Assembly: GCA_003282445.1 (NCBI GenBank)
Contig: QBZE01000006.1
Coordinates: 32,001-76,932, forward strand
Length of the DNA stretch: 44,932 nt
Source: OCS155 cluster bacterium AG-333-G23
GTDB taxonomy: Bacteria > Actinomycetota > Acidimicrobiia > Actinomarinales > Actinomarinaceae
Direction: 5' to 3'
Part shown: positions 1-8,413 of the stretch, one piece after another
Position numbering within the stretch: position 1 is the stretch's first letter
How the letters are laid out: each line of letters starts with the position of its first letter
Position numbers and translations under genes: made by a program
The notes under the pieces: generated by a model
Seen by the model: only the letters and a program-made list of their open reading frames with translations
Database searches by the model: none
What the model was told of the DNA's origin: nothing

Positions 1-1050
1 TATATTCATATTTGTTATCCCTAGGTCTCTAAGAATAAGAGCACCCGTACCATAATCCCTTTGATCCATTTTGAATCCTAGTTTTAAATTAGCATCAACA
101 GTATCATCTCCATCTTCTTGTAATGAATAAGCTTTTATTTTATTTCCTAATCCGATACCCCTTCCTTCATGACCTCTCATATATAGCAAGACTCCTGATC
201 CATTAGCTGTAATTTTTTTAAAGGCATTTTCTAATTGAGAACCACAGTCACATTTATTTGAATATAAAACATCTCCTGTAAGACATTCAGAGTGAACTCT
301 TACCATTGTTTCATCGTCCTCTAAGTATTCATTATATGTCAAAGCTATATGTTCAGTATTATCAAGATTATCTCTATACACATGGGCAGTAAAATCTCCA
401 TACTGTGTTGGTACTTTTGCTTTTGATACAAAAGTAATCATCTCAGTTTTGTTAATCCTGTATTCAATTAAATCTTTAATAGTTCCAATAGGTAGATTAT
501 GTTCTTTAGAAAAACTAATTAAATCATCGTATCTAGCCATTGAGCCATCTTCATTAATTATTTCACAGATAACAGCTACTGGATAATGATCTGAAAGCTT
601 ACATAAATCAATTGCTGCTTCTGTATGACCTGCTCTACGTAATACGCCTCCATCCATAGATTGAAGTGGGAATACATGCCCAGGAACATTAAAGCTACTT
701 CTTGTTGAATTCTCATTACATAGACCTTTTATTGTTTTATATCTATCTTCTGCTGATATACCAGTTGATACACCGTCACCTTTTAAATCAACTGATGCTG
801 TAAACTGTGTTTCTGTTTCATTATTAACACCAGTCATCAATGTTAGATCTAATTTTTTTGCTACATCTGTAGAAATTGGTGCACAGACGAGACCTTTCCC
901 TTTAGTTATCATAAAATTTATATGGTCAGGTGTTAAATATTCTGAAGATACAACAAGGTCACCCTCGTTCTCTCGTTCCTCATCATCAATGAGGATTATC
1001 ATCTCACCAGCTTTAAATTTATTTATTATTTCATTAATTTCAGTTATCAA
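1..1050 (-). CDS. ribBA: Bifunctional 3,4-dihydroxy-2-butanone-4-phosphate synthase / GTP cyclohydrolase II, RibBA (3' end off window)
   Basis: Catalyses the two entry steps of riboflavin synthesis: ribulose 5-phosphate to dihydroxybutanone phosphate, and GTP to the diaminopyrimidine. The open frame holds 350 codons and no stop before the window edge; the family is about 400 residues, so roughly the last 50 are missing. The N-terminal RibB domain shows [10 protein letters not shown] and RAGHTEAA. The C-terminal RibA domain shows SECLTGD followed by CDCG (zinc cysteines) and [11 protein letters not shown] place the start at a TTG, because an AAAGG motif lies 7 bases upstream and the first ATG in frame would cut off residues just before the conserved acidic motif. 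The start overlaps the end of ribE by 11 bases. Last visible gene of the long minus-strand chain. Function is certain, start is inferred. Confidence 0.93.
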   Translation of the reverse strand, partial: MITEINEIINKFKAGEMIILIDDEERENEGDLVVSSEYLTPDHINFMITKGKGLVCAPISTDVAKKLDLTLMTGVNNETETQFTASVDLKGDGVSTGISAEDRYKTIKGLCNENSTRSSFNVPGHVFPLQSMDGGVLRRAGHTEAAIDLCKLSDHYPVAVICEIINEDGSMARYDDLISFSKEHNLPIGTIKDLIEYRINKTEMITFVSKAKVPTQYGDFTAHVYRDNLDNTEHIALTYNEYLEDDETMVRVHSECLTGDVLYSNKCDCGSQLENAFKKITANGSGVLLYMRGHEGRGIGLGNKIKAYSLQEDGDDTVDANLKLGFKMDQRDYGTGALILRDLGITNMNI

Positions 1051-1618
1051 TTATTAACCTTTCAACATATTTAGATATAATGTCATATTCAATGTTAACT
1101 TGTGAATTAGCTTCTAAGAATTGTAAATTTGTTCTTTTATAAGTTTCATCAATAACAGCTACTTTAAATGAATGTTTATTTGGATTAATAACTGTTAATG
1201 AAACACCATTTATTGTTACAGAACCTTTATCGACCAAATATTTAGAATTATTACTATTAAATTCAAAAGTCCATAAATCTTTTTTGTCTTTATTAATATT
1301 TAAAACTTCTGATATTTCATCAACATGGCCTTGAACAATGTGACCACTTAAAAAATCATCGACTGTAGTTGGAAGTTCAAGATTTACATTAACATTATTT
1401 TTGTATCCATTAATGATACTTCTATCTTTGCTTTCATTAGATATCTGAAATTCTAAATTATTATCTTCTATATCTCTTACAGTTAAACACACACCGTCGA
1501 CAGATACGCTTGTACCTGAATCAATATTTAAAAAATGTAAATCATCAGTTTTTATTATTAAAGAGTTATCATTTATATCTTTAACTACACCTATATTTTT
1601 TATTATTCCTGTAAACAT
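1040..1618 (-). CDS. ribE: Riboflavin synthase, alpha chain
   Basis: Dismutation of two 6,7-dimethyl-8-ribityllumazine molecules to riboflavin, the last step of the pathway. The 192 residues match the usual length and contain the two lumazine-binding repeats: the first opens with [12 protein letters not shown] and has [10 protein letters not shown] and NESKDRS; the second has [20 protein letters not shown] and DETYKRTNL. Its ATG overlaps the ribD stop by one base (TAATG), which suggests translational coupling. It sits between ribD and ribBA as in many actinobacteria. The lumazine synthase gene ribH, which normally follows ribBA, would lie outside the window. Confidence 0.96.
   Translation of the reverse strand: MFTGIIKNIGVVKDINDNSLIIKTDDLHFLNIDSGTSVSVDGVCLTVRDIEDNNLEFQISNESKDRSIINGYKNNVNVNLELPTTVDDFLSGHIVQGHVDEISEVLNINKDKKDLWTFEFNSNNSKYLVDKGSVTINGVSLTVINPNKHSFKVAVIDETYKRTNLQFLEANSQVNIEYDIISKYVERLIIDN
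1058..1062 (-). promoter_or_regulatory. Shine-Dalgarno deciding the ribBA TTG start
   Basis: AAAGG on the minus strand, inside the 3' end of ribE, 7 bases before the TTG at 1048-1050. No ATG lies near the expected RibB N-terminus, so this site supports the non-ATG start. Confidence 0.55.
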
Positions 1619-2616
1619 TATTTATTATTATAAATTGATAAGACGTTATCTTTAAGAGTAATTTTCACAATATTATTAAATGAAGTTGGTAATTCGTTTT
1701 TATAAATATCACCAATATTTAAGCCATTTAATATATCAAAGTCAGATTTAAATTCATAAAATAAACTATATTTTGAATTTGTAAGGAACTTTTCATGAAC
1801 AAACTTACCTCCCTCAACCAAGACAGTTCTACAACCATGATTTAATAAAATTTCTTCTAATTGTGTTAATGAAGTATTTTCAACAAATATAAAGTCACTG
1901 TGTCTATTTTTAGATATATTTTTAATACTTGAACCCCACCAAATTATTTTTAAAGGTTTATTATTGGAATTCTTTAATTCTGGATGTCTTATATTCAGTT
2001 TAGGATTATCTATTAAAAATGTATTCTTACCAACTAAAATTGCGTCACACGTTGCTCTAAGTAAATGGGTTAAATCTAATGAAATTTGATTTGTAATATA
2101 TTTTTCTTCGGAATCATTGTTGAATATGTTGTTATTATTAGAAAGACCAATTTTTCCTATATATGTTATCTCTTTAGTTTTGTTTTTATTTTTATAATAT
2201 GGGTTTAAAAAATCATTTACACCATCTTCGATACTTACATTTATATTATTATTCTTTAAATAATTTATACTTTTTCCATTTGTTCTAGGATCACTATCAA
2301 TGTCACCAATTACTATATTTTTAATATCTGTTTTTAAAAGTTCTTTAGCACACGAAGGTGAGGTATCATCATGAAAGCATGGCTCTAGAGTGACATACAT
2401 ATAATCAGTATCTTGTATATTTGATTTTTTTATTAAATCTATTTCTGCATGATCTTTTCCTTTTTCTACATGATGCGATTTATTTTTTAGTTTCATATTT
2501 TTATCAAATAATGCTGCACCTACCTTAGGGTTAGGATTTGGATTGCTTTTTAAAGCCTCAAGTGCTGCTATTGACATAGCATTAGTAAAATTTAAATAAT
2601 TTAAATTATTATCCAA
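1618..2616 (-). CDS. ribD: Bifunctional diaminohydroxyphosphoribosylaminopyrimidine deaminase / 5-amino-6-(5-phosphoribosylamino)uracil reductase
   Basis: Second and third steps of the pyrimidine branch of riboflavin synthesis. The N-terminal deaminase has PNPNPKVGAA, the zinc site HAE and the pair in EPCFHDDTSPSCA. The C-terminal reductase has LLRATCDAILVGKNTF and DNPKLNIR. A frame open to an ATG at 2652 exists, but I prefer the TTG at 2614-2616: GGAG lies 6 bases upstream, the resulting N-terminus (LDNNLNYLNFTNAMSIAALE) fits the family, and the overlap with rpe falls from 44 to 8 bases. That gives 332 residues. The deaminase motif is usually PCSHHGRTPPC, so the FHDDTSP version is somewhat divergent. 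Confidence 0.92.
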   Translation of the reverse strand: MDNNLNYLNFTNAMSIAALEALKSNPNPNPKVGAALFDKNMKLKNKSHHVEKGKDHAEIDLIKKSNIQDTDYMYVTLEPCFHDDTSPSCAKELLKTDIKNIVIGDIDSDPRTNGKSINYLKNNNINVSIEDGVNDFLNPYYKNKNKTKEITYIGKIGLSNNNNIFNNDSEEKYITNQISLDLTHLLRATCDAILVGKNTFLIDNPKLNIRHPELKNSNNKPLKIIWWGSSIKNISKNRHSDFIFVENTSLTQLEEILLNHGCRTVLVEGGKFVHEKFLTNSKYSLFYEFKSDFDILNGLNIGDIYKNELPTSFNNIVKITLKDNVLSIYNNK

Positions 2617-3220
2617 AAATTGCTCCGCCTTGTACAGAAACATTAACACCAAGATCGTTTAATTCGTTTAACATTTTATTTGAAACACCACCATCTACCA
2701 TAATTTGACCCTGATAATTAGGATATAAATTTTTAAATTCTAAAACTCTTTGTGATGGTGAAATAACTGGATCTTGATATGAAAAACCTGGATTTACACA
2801 AAGTAATAAAATATAGTCTGTTGCTACATTCTTTGATTCTAAAAAAGGCCTCAGTATATTTAAATCTGAAGAACTTAGTATTCCAAAACCTGTGTCAATG
2901 TTGTCTTGTTTTTTCATAATACTTATAAATTCATTAATTGAGTTCGACTCAACATGATGAGATGCTCTAACTATATTGTTATTTTCTTTAAATAGATTTT
3001 CTAAAAGAACAGGATATTCATCAATCATTAAATGAATATCCAATTTATAAGTTGTTTCATTTACCAACTTATAAACATTATATTTTGATATTCCATAAGT
3101 AGGACAAAAAATGTTATCTCCTATGTCAATATGAACGTAATCAAATAAATCTTTCTTATCATTTAGGTTGTTTATAATATTGTTTTGATCGGCTGCCAAA
3201 ATACTTGCAGATATTTTCAT
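2609..3220 (-). CDS. rpe: Ribulose-phosphate 3-epimerase (divergent, short C-terminus)
   Basis: Interconverts ribulose 5-phosphate and xylulose 5-phosphate in the pentose phosphate pathway; ribulose 5-phosphate is also the RibB substrate, which fits its place in this rib cluster. A TIM-barrel start (MKISASILAAD) is followed by the expected metal and acid residues: HID, DIHLM and MVDGG. Two signature stretches are altered. The usual VDVMDGxFVPN reads IDIGDNIFCPT, and the usual HMVNPGFGGQ reads LCVNPGFSYQD. The protein stops right after GGAIFG at 203 residues, whereas relatives continue with a final helix (about 220). It overlaps fmt by 4 bases (ATGA). Assignment to the family is firm, full activity less so. 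Confidence 0.88.
   Translation of the reverse strand: MKISASILAADQNNIINNLNDKKDLFDYVHIDIGDNIFCPTYGISKYNVYKLVNETTYKLDIHLMIDEYPVLLENLFKENNNIVRASHHVESNSINEFISIMKKQDNIDTGFGILSSSDLNILRPFLESKNVATDYILLLCVNPGFSYQDPVISPSQRVLEFKNLYPNYQGQIMVDGGVSNKMLNELNDLGVNVSVQGGAIFG
2623..2626 (-). promoter_or_regulatory. Shine-Dalgarno deciding the ribD TTG start
   Basis: GGAG on the minus strand 6 bases upstream of the TTG at 2614-2616, within the 3' end of rpe. It favours the shorter ribD over the frame opening at 2652. Confidence 0.55.
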
Positions 3221-4032
3221 TTAACGCCTCTTATATAATCTTCAACTTCCATTCTATTTCTACCTTCAGGAGTAATTTCGGATGGGAAAATATAACCATC
3301 GTTTAACTTGATTTCTAATCCTAAATTGTTATTTGTATATTTGTGAATTTTTATATTTTTATCATTATGTATAACATATGCTGGACCTATAACATCGAAC
3401 GCTCTTATTTTCGTATGGGCTGTTTTAACATCATCATTATTAATACAAAAATCTGATTTATTAAATTTTTTTGTAAATGTCTCATTTTCATTATGTTGCT
3501 TAAATTCAGTACTGAGATTTTTAATAATTTCATTAAAAGAGTTAGCAAAATCATTAAACATGTTTTCATATACATCAGAAGCATATAAATCAGTTTTATG
3601 TTGTATCTTATTACTAAAAATTAATGGACCAGAGTCCACTTTTTCATCAATTTTAAATATTGAGTATCCAATATTAACTTCATCATTAAGAATTTGAGTT
3701 TCTACTGGAGAAGGTCCTTTAAATTTTGGAAGTAAACTTAAATGAACATTGAAGATATTATTATTCATACGTAAGAATTCTTGCGAAAAAATATTTTTAA
3801 AACTAACGCAAAGTGCATTTGACATATCTTCATAGTTATCGTTTTGATTAAAATATTTAAATTCAATATTATTTTCAAAACAAAAAGTCTCAATAATATT
3901 AGCTTTGACCTTTTTACCTCTTCCCGTTTTTATAGGTTCAGTAGTAACGACTGTTAAGTTCTTTGTATTCTCATGTAAAAATTTTAAATATCCTAAACTT
4001 CTAGAATCAGACCCAAAAAAATAATTAAACAT
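3217..4032 (-). CDS. fmt: Methionyl-tRNA formyltransferase
   Basis: Formylates initiator Met-tRNA using 10-formyl-tetrahydrofolate. The catalytic loop is recognisable in NVHLSLLPKFKGPSPVE (Asn and His), with the catalytic Asp in EKVDSGPL. A C-terminal tRNA-binding region follows (TKIRAFDVIGPA). At 271 residues it is shorter than the usual 305-315, with the C-terminal domain trimmed. Two ATGs stand in tandem at 4030-4035; the second has better spacing (5 bases) from an AGG and is used here. The start overlaps the end of def, its usual partner. The rRNA methylase rsmB, often found between fmt and rpe in actinobacteria, is absent. Confidence 0.93.
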   Translation of the reverse strand: MFNYFFGSDSRSLGYLKFLHENTKNLTVVTTEPIKTGRGKKVKANIIETFCFENNIEFKYFNQNDNYEDMSNALCVSFKNIFSQEFLRMNNNIFNVHLSLLPKFKGPSPVETQILNDEVNIGYSIFKIDEKVDSGPLIFSNKIQHKTDLYASDVYENMFNDFANSFNEIIKNLSTEFKQHNENETFTKKFNKSDFCINNDDVKTAHTKIRAFDVIGPAYVIHNDKNIKIHKYTNNNLGLEIKLNDGYIFPSEITPEGRNRMEVEDYIRGVK

Positions 4033-4519
4033 CATTACCTGGAAAACCGTTTATAGATATGTCTTTTAATGCTTGCTTTCTTGTTTTCCTATCTAAGCAA
4101 GTTAGAAGTACCTTTCCTTTTAAATGATCTAATTCATGTTGAAGAACCCTTCCTAATAAGTCATCTCCTTCATAAACAATTTTTTTTCCTTTTAGATCAA
4201 AACATTCTAGCTTGGCATATTCAGGACGCTGAATTTCCCAGTAATATCCTGGTAACGATAAGCAGCCTTCAAGAAAATTAACTTTCCCCGATACTTTAAT
4301 TGAAATTGGATTGATTGCAATGTTCGGACCTTCCCCGATATCAAATACAAATATATTTTTATTTATACCTATTTGAGGTGCAGCTAATCCAACACCAGGT
4401 GCTTCGTACATAATTTCCAACATTTTATCTGTTAAGTCTTTTAATTCAGCATCAAAATTTACTACATTTTTAGATTTCATTTTTAATGAAGGATGTCCAA
4501 AAGTAACTATATCAAACAT
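4025..4519 (-). CDS. def: Peptide deformylase
   Basis: Removes the formyl group from nascent proteins, the reverse side of Fmt. All three metal-site motifs are present in 164 residues: GVGLAAPQIG, EGCLSLPG (metal Cys) and QHELDHLKG (two His and the catalytic Glu). The start shares one base with the stop of the upstream PriA-like gene (TAATG), and the 3' end overlaps fmt, so def and fmt are very likely translated together. Confidence 0.97.
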   Translation of the reverse strand: MFDIVTFGHPSLKMKSKNVVNFDAELKDLTDKMLEIMYEAPGVGLAAPQIGINKNIFVFDIGEGPNIAINPISIKVSGKVNFLEGCLSLPGYYWEIQRPEYAKLECFDLKGKKIVYEGDDLLGRVLQHELDHLKGKVLLTCLDRKTRKQALKDISINGFPGNDV

Positions 4520-5886
4520 TAGATATTTCTGCTTTTCATTGGATTATATAAATTTGTATAGGAAAATAAGTCCATGATTTTATTGTAATTTAAATTTTTA
4601 CTTAAAATTAACTTGATTTCATATTCAAATCTATTCTTTTCTTTTCTTGGACCAAGCAAATACTCGTTAAATTTTTCGGTTTCAATTTCATTATCAGAAA
4701 TAAGTGAAAATATTTTAGTATTAATATTTGGTCCATATTTACTTCTTTCCCTAAGTTCATTACTTGCAAGGGTTTTTAAATTGCTTAACTTCAACATCTC
4801 GTGTAAGTCTTGATCTTTTGTTGAGATTAAAACTATTGGAATGTTTTTATATTCACAATATTGAACATCCTTTATTAAAGAAATTAAACGTAAAGAATTG
4901 AGTGTATTCTTATAACTCAATTTAGGATTAAATAAGAAATAAACATCAGTGTCTTTACTTAATAAATTTTCAGTAAATACATATTCATTTAATTCATTTT
5001 TTAAAATTTCAGAATTAGTATATGGAATAAATTTTTCATATTGAAATTTATTTTTTAATATGTTTATGCATTCTTCTAAATTATTTCCATATATATAAGC
5101 AATATCGTTTTTTATAATTAATTCTTCATAATGATCATATGAGTCAAACATATCTAAAGCTGGAAATATATTATAGAAGTTGAAATTACCTCCAAATATT
5201 TTTTGTTTTAAAATAGCAAGTTCAATAATATTTATTCCGTTTAACTTGGGAAGTTTATAAGATATGTTATTCGTATCATAGAAATGAAATACAACATCAT
5301 TTGTAATATTGAAATAATTAAAATTGTTAGATAATATAACTATATTTTTAAAATCGATATTTGAGTTAATAAAATTATCAATTTCATCTCTACCTCCTGT
5401 TTTTTGATAAAAATCGAGATTTATTTCATTAGCTATTAATTCGTTAGATAGTTGATTACAAGTTTCTAAAGTTGGTGTTACGAATATGTTTTTATGATTG
5501 TTAGAGCTATTTTTAAATATATCGGATTTCGTATACTGTTCAATTGATTTAGTTTTATTCTTTTTTTGATTTTTAAACTTTTTAACATCAAATATCTCTG
5601 ATAATAATATACCGATATTTAAAAAATTTGAAACTGATAGATAAGTTAAGAAAGTAATTTGTTCATCAGTTAATCTGAATAAAACATTCTGAATATCATT
5701 AATATTTTTAGTATTAGGTTTTTTAACATTTATATCAACAACTACAGCTTTATATTTTTTATTTCTGAATAATAATTCAACTATCGTACCAATGTATACT
5801 TTATTTTCATATTCTTTTGGAACTTTATAAGTAAACTGAATAAATTTATATGTATTGTTATAAATTAATTCAACATTTACAAACAC
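4519..5886 (-). CDS. priA: Degenerate PriA-like primosomal protein N' (no ATPase or zinc motifs)
   Basis: PriA restarts collapsed replication forks. The assignment rests on three things. The N-terminus (residues 1-50) resembles the PriA DNA 3'-end-binding domain, including a VGTxVxVPF-like stretch (IGTIVELLF). A middle stretch aligns with the region around helicase motif II, but the DEEHxxSYK signature reads YDTNNISYK (about 203-211) and GSATPSLE reads NIFPALDM. The C-terminal ELRERSKYGP resembles the PriA ELxxRxxxxyPP. There is no Walker A, and only three cysteines (143, 273, 344), so no zinc clusters. Length is 455 against about 650-730. Actinobacterial PriA proteins are known to lack helicase motifs; this one is further reduced. 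Starts with GTG. Position between coaBC and def matches the actinobacterial priA locus (metK missing). Confidence 0.75.
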   Translation of the reverse strand: MFVNVELIYNNTYKFIQFTYKVPKEYENKVYIGTIVELLFRNKKYKAVVVDINVKKPNTKNINDIQNVLFRLTDEQITFLTYLSVSNFLNIGILLSEIFDVKKFKNQKKNKTKSIEQYTKSDIFKNSSNNHKNIFVTPTLETCNQLSNELIANEINLDFYQKTGGRDEIDNFINSNIDFKNIVILSNNFNYFNITNDVVFHFYDTNNISYKLPKLNGINIIELAILKQKIFGGNFNFYNIFPALDMFDSYDHYEELIIKNDIAYIYGNNLEECINILKNKFQYEKFIPYTNSEILKNELNEYVFTENLLSKDTDVYFLFNPKLSYKNTLNSLRLISLIKDVQYCEYKNIPIVLISTKDQDLHEMLKLSNLKTLASNELRERSKYGPNINTKIFSLISDNEIETEKFNEYLLGPRKEKNRFEYEIKLILSKNLNYNKIMDLFSYTNLYNPMKSRNI

Positions 5887-5888
5887 AA

Positions 5889-7001
5889 TTAAGAAGTAGT
5901 ATTTTTAACAATGTGTTGAGCAATGATATTTTTATTTTCAACAGATGATTCATATATTAATTTATCTCTGTCAATAATAAAAATTTTATTATTATCAGAA
6001 CCAAAATAGTTATCTTTTAGGTTATTAATTACTAGATAATCACAATTTTTAGTATTTATTTTTTCAAAGTTTAAATTGTCATCTAATTGTGCTGAAAAAC
6101 CAATCACTTTAATATCCTTATATTGAGATTTAATAGTTTTTATAATATCAATGTTGGGTGACAATTTTAAAAATAACTCTCCACTTTCTCTACTCATTTT
6201 TTTATTAAATTTTTCAGGAATAAAATCTGAAACTGCAGAGGTCATATATATTTTTTTAACGTCTTTAATATTTTTTAATATACTTTGATAAAGATCATCT
6301 GATGATGAATAAGTAATATTTCTAGCATGTGGTACAGGATTAATTAAATCAGAATGAATATATATAACATCATAACCTTTTGATAGGAGTTCATAGGCAA
6401 TAGCTCTTCCTTGTTTACCGCTTGAAGAATTTGTTATACCTCTTACTAAATCTATATTTTCAAAAGTTGGTCCTGATGTAACAATTATTTTTTCTTTAGT
6501 TTTTTCTATAATATTGATTAATTCATCGGGTTCTAGCAACCTTCCTAATCCTTCATCGCCAATATCTAATTTGCCATATTTTGGACCACAGAAAATATGT
6601 TTTTTTGAGAGTTCTAGTATGTTTTCCTGAGTTACTTCATTTATATACATTTCTTCATGCATGGCTGGAGCAATATAAATGCTGTCTTTATACATAAGAG
6701 CAGTTGCAGATAAGATATCATCGGATATTCCATTGTTTAGTTTTGATATAAAATTAGCTGTTGCTGGATAGATTACAAACTTATCTGCCCATCTTGATAA
6801 TTCTATATGTGGGGAACCTGTTTCATTATCCCAAGATGAAATAATGTTATTATTAATTTTGAAATTATCATCTAAATATTTAAGTCCTTCCGAAGTAGAA
6901 ACAAATTTAATATTGTATTGATCTTTAAGTGAGTTGTATAATTTTTCTGTTTTAGAAGCAGCTATACTACCTGTTATACCAAGTAGTAAATTGTTTTTCA
7001 T
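5889..7001 (-). CDS. coaBC: Bifunctional phosphopantothenoylcysteine decarboxylase / phosphopantothenate-cysteine ligase
   Basis: Makes 4'-phosphopantetheine from phosphopantothenate and cysteine for coenzyme A. The N-terminal FMN-binding CoaC half has GITGSIAASK, HIELSRWAD (active-site His), PATANF and PAMHEEMY. The C-terminal CoaB half starts near residue 190 with VTSGPTFENID and NSSSGKQG. Two CoaC positions differ from the E. coli type: PAMN is PAMH, and the lid LACG is LDIG, so the lid cysteine is missing. As I recall, the His variant and a Cys-less lid are usual in actinobacterial Dfp proteins, so I do not read this as decay. It lies 6 bases after rpoZ, the standard actinobacterial arrangement. 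Confidence 0.95.
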   Translation of the reverse strand: MKNNLLLGITGSIAASKTEKLYNSLKDQYNIKFVSTSEGLKYLDDNFKINNNIISSWDNETGSPHIELSRWADKFVIYPATANFISKLNNGISDDILSATALMYKDSIYIAPAMHEEMYINEVTQENILELSKKHIFCGPKYGKLDIGDEGLGRLLEPDELINIIEKTKEKIIVTSGPTFENIDLVRGITNSSSGKQGRAIAYELLSKGYDVIYIHSDLINPVPHARNITYSSSDDLYQSILKNIKDVKKIYMTSAVSDFIPEKFNKKMSRESGELFLKLSPNIDIIKTIKSQYKDIKVIGFSAQLDDNLNFEKINTKNCDYLVINNLKDNYFGSDNNKIFIIDRDKLIYESSVENKNIIAQHIVKNTTS

Positions 7002-7007
7002 TAACAG

Positions 7008-7235
7008 CTACTCTTTTTCTGAAACCTCTACCTTACCAGCAGCTATTTCCTCAAATGATACTGTTAATGGTTTTCTACTTAAACTCTGGACTTGAGGTGG
7101 TGTGTATGCTCCAATCCCCTCACCTAATTGATTAAAATATGAATTTATATCTTTTGCTCTTCGTGCAGAAGCTATAACTAATGCAAATCTACCTGGTGTT
7201 TTTTCTAATAATTCTTCAATTGGTGGTTTTATCAT
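7008..7235 (-). CDS. rpoZ: DNA-directed RNA polymerase subunit omega
   Basis: Small assembly subunit of RNA polymerase. The 75 residues contain the conserved IEELLEKTPGRFALVIASARRAKDIN core, shown here in part as KTPGRFALVIASARRAKDIN, and end in an acidic tail with LTVSFEEIAAGKV, as in actinobacterial omega. The start overlaps the gmk stop by 4 bases, and coaBC follows 6 bases later. Confidence 0.95.
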   Translation of the reverse strand: MIKPPIEELLEKTPGRFALVIASARRAKDINSYFNQLGEGIGAYTPPQVQSLSRKPLTVSFEEIAAGKVEVSEKE

Positions 7236-7765
7236 GATTCCTCTAAGTTACATATTATATCAATTATTTCCTTAACAGTAGTATTAATATCAACATTCTT
7301 TACTATAAAATCAAATTCATTTATTTTACTACGTTGTTCATTTGCTAAATTCATTCTTTTATTAATAAATTCTTCATCATGACCTCTTTCTTTTAAACGT
7401 TTAATTAGTTCTTCATTTTCAATATCAATAAATATTCCTATAAAACTTTTATTCTCATTTAATAATTTTGTAGCTCCATTAACTTCTACATCTAAAACTG
7501 TAATTGGGTTACTTGTACTGAGCTGATCCATGCCTGTACCATAAAAGTCAGTACCATACTTTTCATATTCAATAAAAAAATCATTATTTATTAAATTGTT
7601 AAATTCATCTTCGTTGATAAAAAAGTAATCTACACCATTTTCTTCATTATGTCTTTTCTCCCTAGTTGTGTGAGATACCGAAAAGTAAAGATCTTTATGA
7701 TTAATTAGCTCATTTATAATTGTTGATTTACCTACACCTGATGGTCCGCTAAATATTATTATCAT
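7232..7765 (-). CDS. gmk: Guanylate kinase
   Basis: Phosphorylates GMP to GDP. Walker A GPSGVGKST is at the very N-terminus, followed by the GMP-binding SHTTREKRHNEENGVDYFF and by DVEVNGATKL. The 177 residues are slightly short compared with about 190-200. It overlaps both neighbours by 4 bases in the order mihF-gmk-rpoZ seen across Actinobacteria. Confidence 0.96.
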   Translation of the reverse strand: MIIIFSGPSGVGKSTIINELINHKDLYFSVSHTTREKRHNEENGVDYFFINEDEFNNLINNDFFIEYEKYGTDFYGTGMDQLSTSNPITVLDVEVNGATKLLNENKSFIGIFIDIENEELIKRLKERGHDEEFINKRMNLANEQRSKINEFDFIVKNVDINTTVKEIIDIICNLEES

Positions 7766-8079
7766 TTTTTAATACTATAACTTGAAATATTTGATATTTC
7801 ATCTGTAGTTAATTCATAAATTTTTGTATTTTCATTAAGATTTATACTTTCTAAAAATCTCGCGGTAACTACTTTTCCTAGTAGTTTATTAGAAGTTAAA
7901 TATTTATGTACTCTTATAGAATTTAGATGGTCGTTGTCTACTGCTTTCATAAGTGATTCATAGACAATATCTTTGTCTGTTTGAAAATTGTTAATAAAGT
8001 CTTCTCGTTGTTTTTTAATTTTTATAATGCTTGAAAGAATGTCTTTATATTTCATTACTAATTCTATCCAAAATCCCAT
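7762..8079 (-). CDS. mihF: Integration host factor, actinobacterial type (mIHF)
   Basis: Nucleoid-associated DNA-binding protein unrelated to E. coli IHF. The call rests on context (immediately before gmk) and on a helical protein with a helix-two-turn-helix-like middle: LMKAVDNDHLNSIRVHKYL, then SNKLLGKVVTARFLESI, equivalent to the VGKxxVxxLLEALPGVGK part of the mycobacterial protein. The C-terminal part is divergent and lacks a clear glycine-rich HhH motif. The start is uncertain: the ATG at 8079 has AAGGAG 12 bases upstream but overlaps nusB by 35 bases; the ATG at 8055 gives 97 residues and a 11-base overlap but only a weak site. Confidence 0.72.
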   Translation of the reverse strand: MGFWIELVMKYKDILSSIIKIKKQREDFINNFQTDKDIVYESLMKAVDNDHLNSIRVHKYLTSNKLLGKVVTARFLESINLNENTKIYELTTDEISNISSYSIKK

Positions 8080-8413
8080 TCACAAATTTAGCTCCTTTTG
8101 ATGTTGAATGCTTGTCAGTAATTTTTACCCATTCTGAGATAATGACTTTTTTTGGTGTTAAATCCATTATTAATTCTGATATACCTAGTTTTAATGCTAT
8201 TAATTCTACTTTTCCAATTCTTTCATATTGCCAATTATCAGAATAAGTATTGATAGAATTAACTATTCTTTCATTATTTTCTTGAGTGTTAAGAATTAAT
8301 TGTTTTGCTCTAAGAGTTTGATTTTCAGTAAGTATGTTACTCTCAATTACTATATCATCTAAATTTTTATCAAAAAATTGTTCAAAGCAAAGTTGTCTAA
8401 AATCTAAATTCAT
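8045..8413 (-). CDS. nusB: Transcription antitermination factor NusB
   Basis: RNA-binding partner of NusE/S10 in rRNA antitermination. The 122-residue all-helical protein keeps the family features: RQLCFEQFF near the N-terminus, IGKVELIALKLGISELI and KVIISEWVKITDKHS, then GAKFVNGILDRI, the signature end. It follows efp with a 4-base overlap, as in most actinobacteria. Confidence 0.93.
   Translation of the reverse strand: MNLDFRQLCFEQFFDKNLDDIVIESNILTENQTLRAKQLILNTQENNERIVNSINTYSDNWQYERIGKVELIALKLGISELIMDLTPKKVIISEWVKITDKHSTSKGAKFVNGILDRISNEI

Noticed and set aside
1040-3220. FMN riboswitch controlling the rib genes.
   Set aside because: The rib genes overlap each other and rpe, with no untranslated leader to hold an FMN aptamer within this window.
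5889-7001. CoaC half of CoaBC lacks the lid cysteine (LDIG for LACG) and has PAMH for PAMN, suggesting a dead decarboxylase.
   Set aside because: As I recall, actinobacterial Dfp/CoaBC proteins commonly carry the PAMH variant and a Cys-less lid, so this looks like a lineage feature and not decay.
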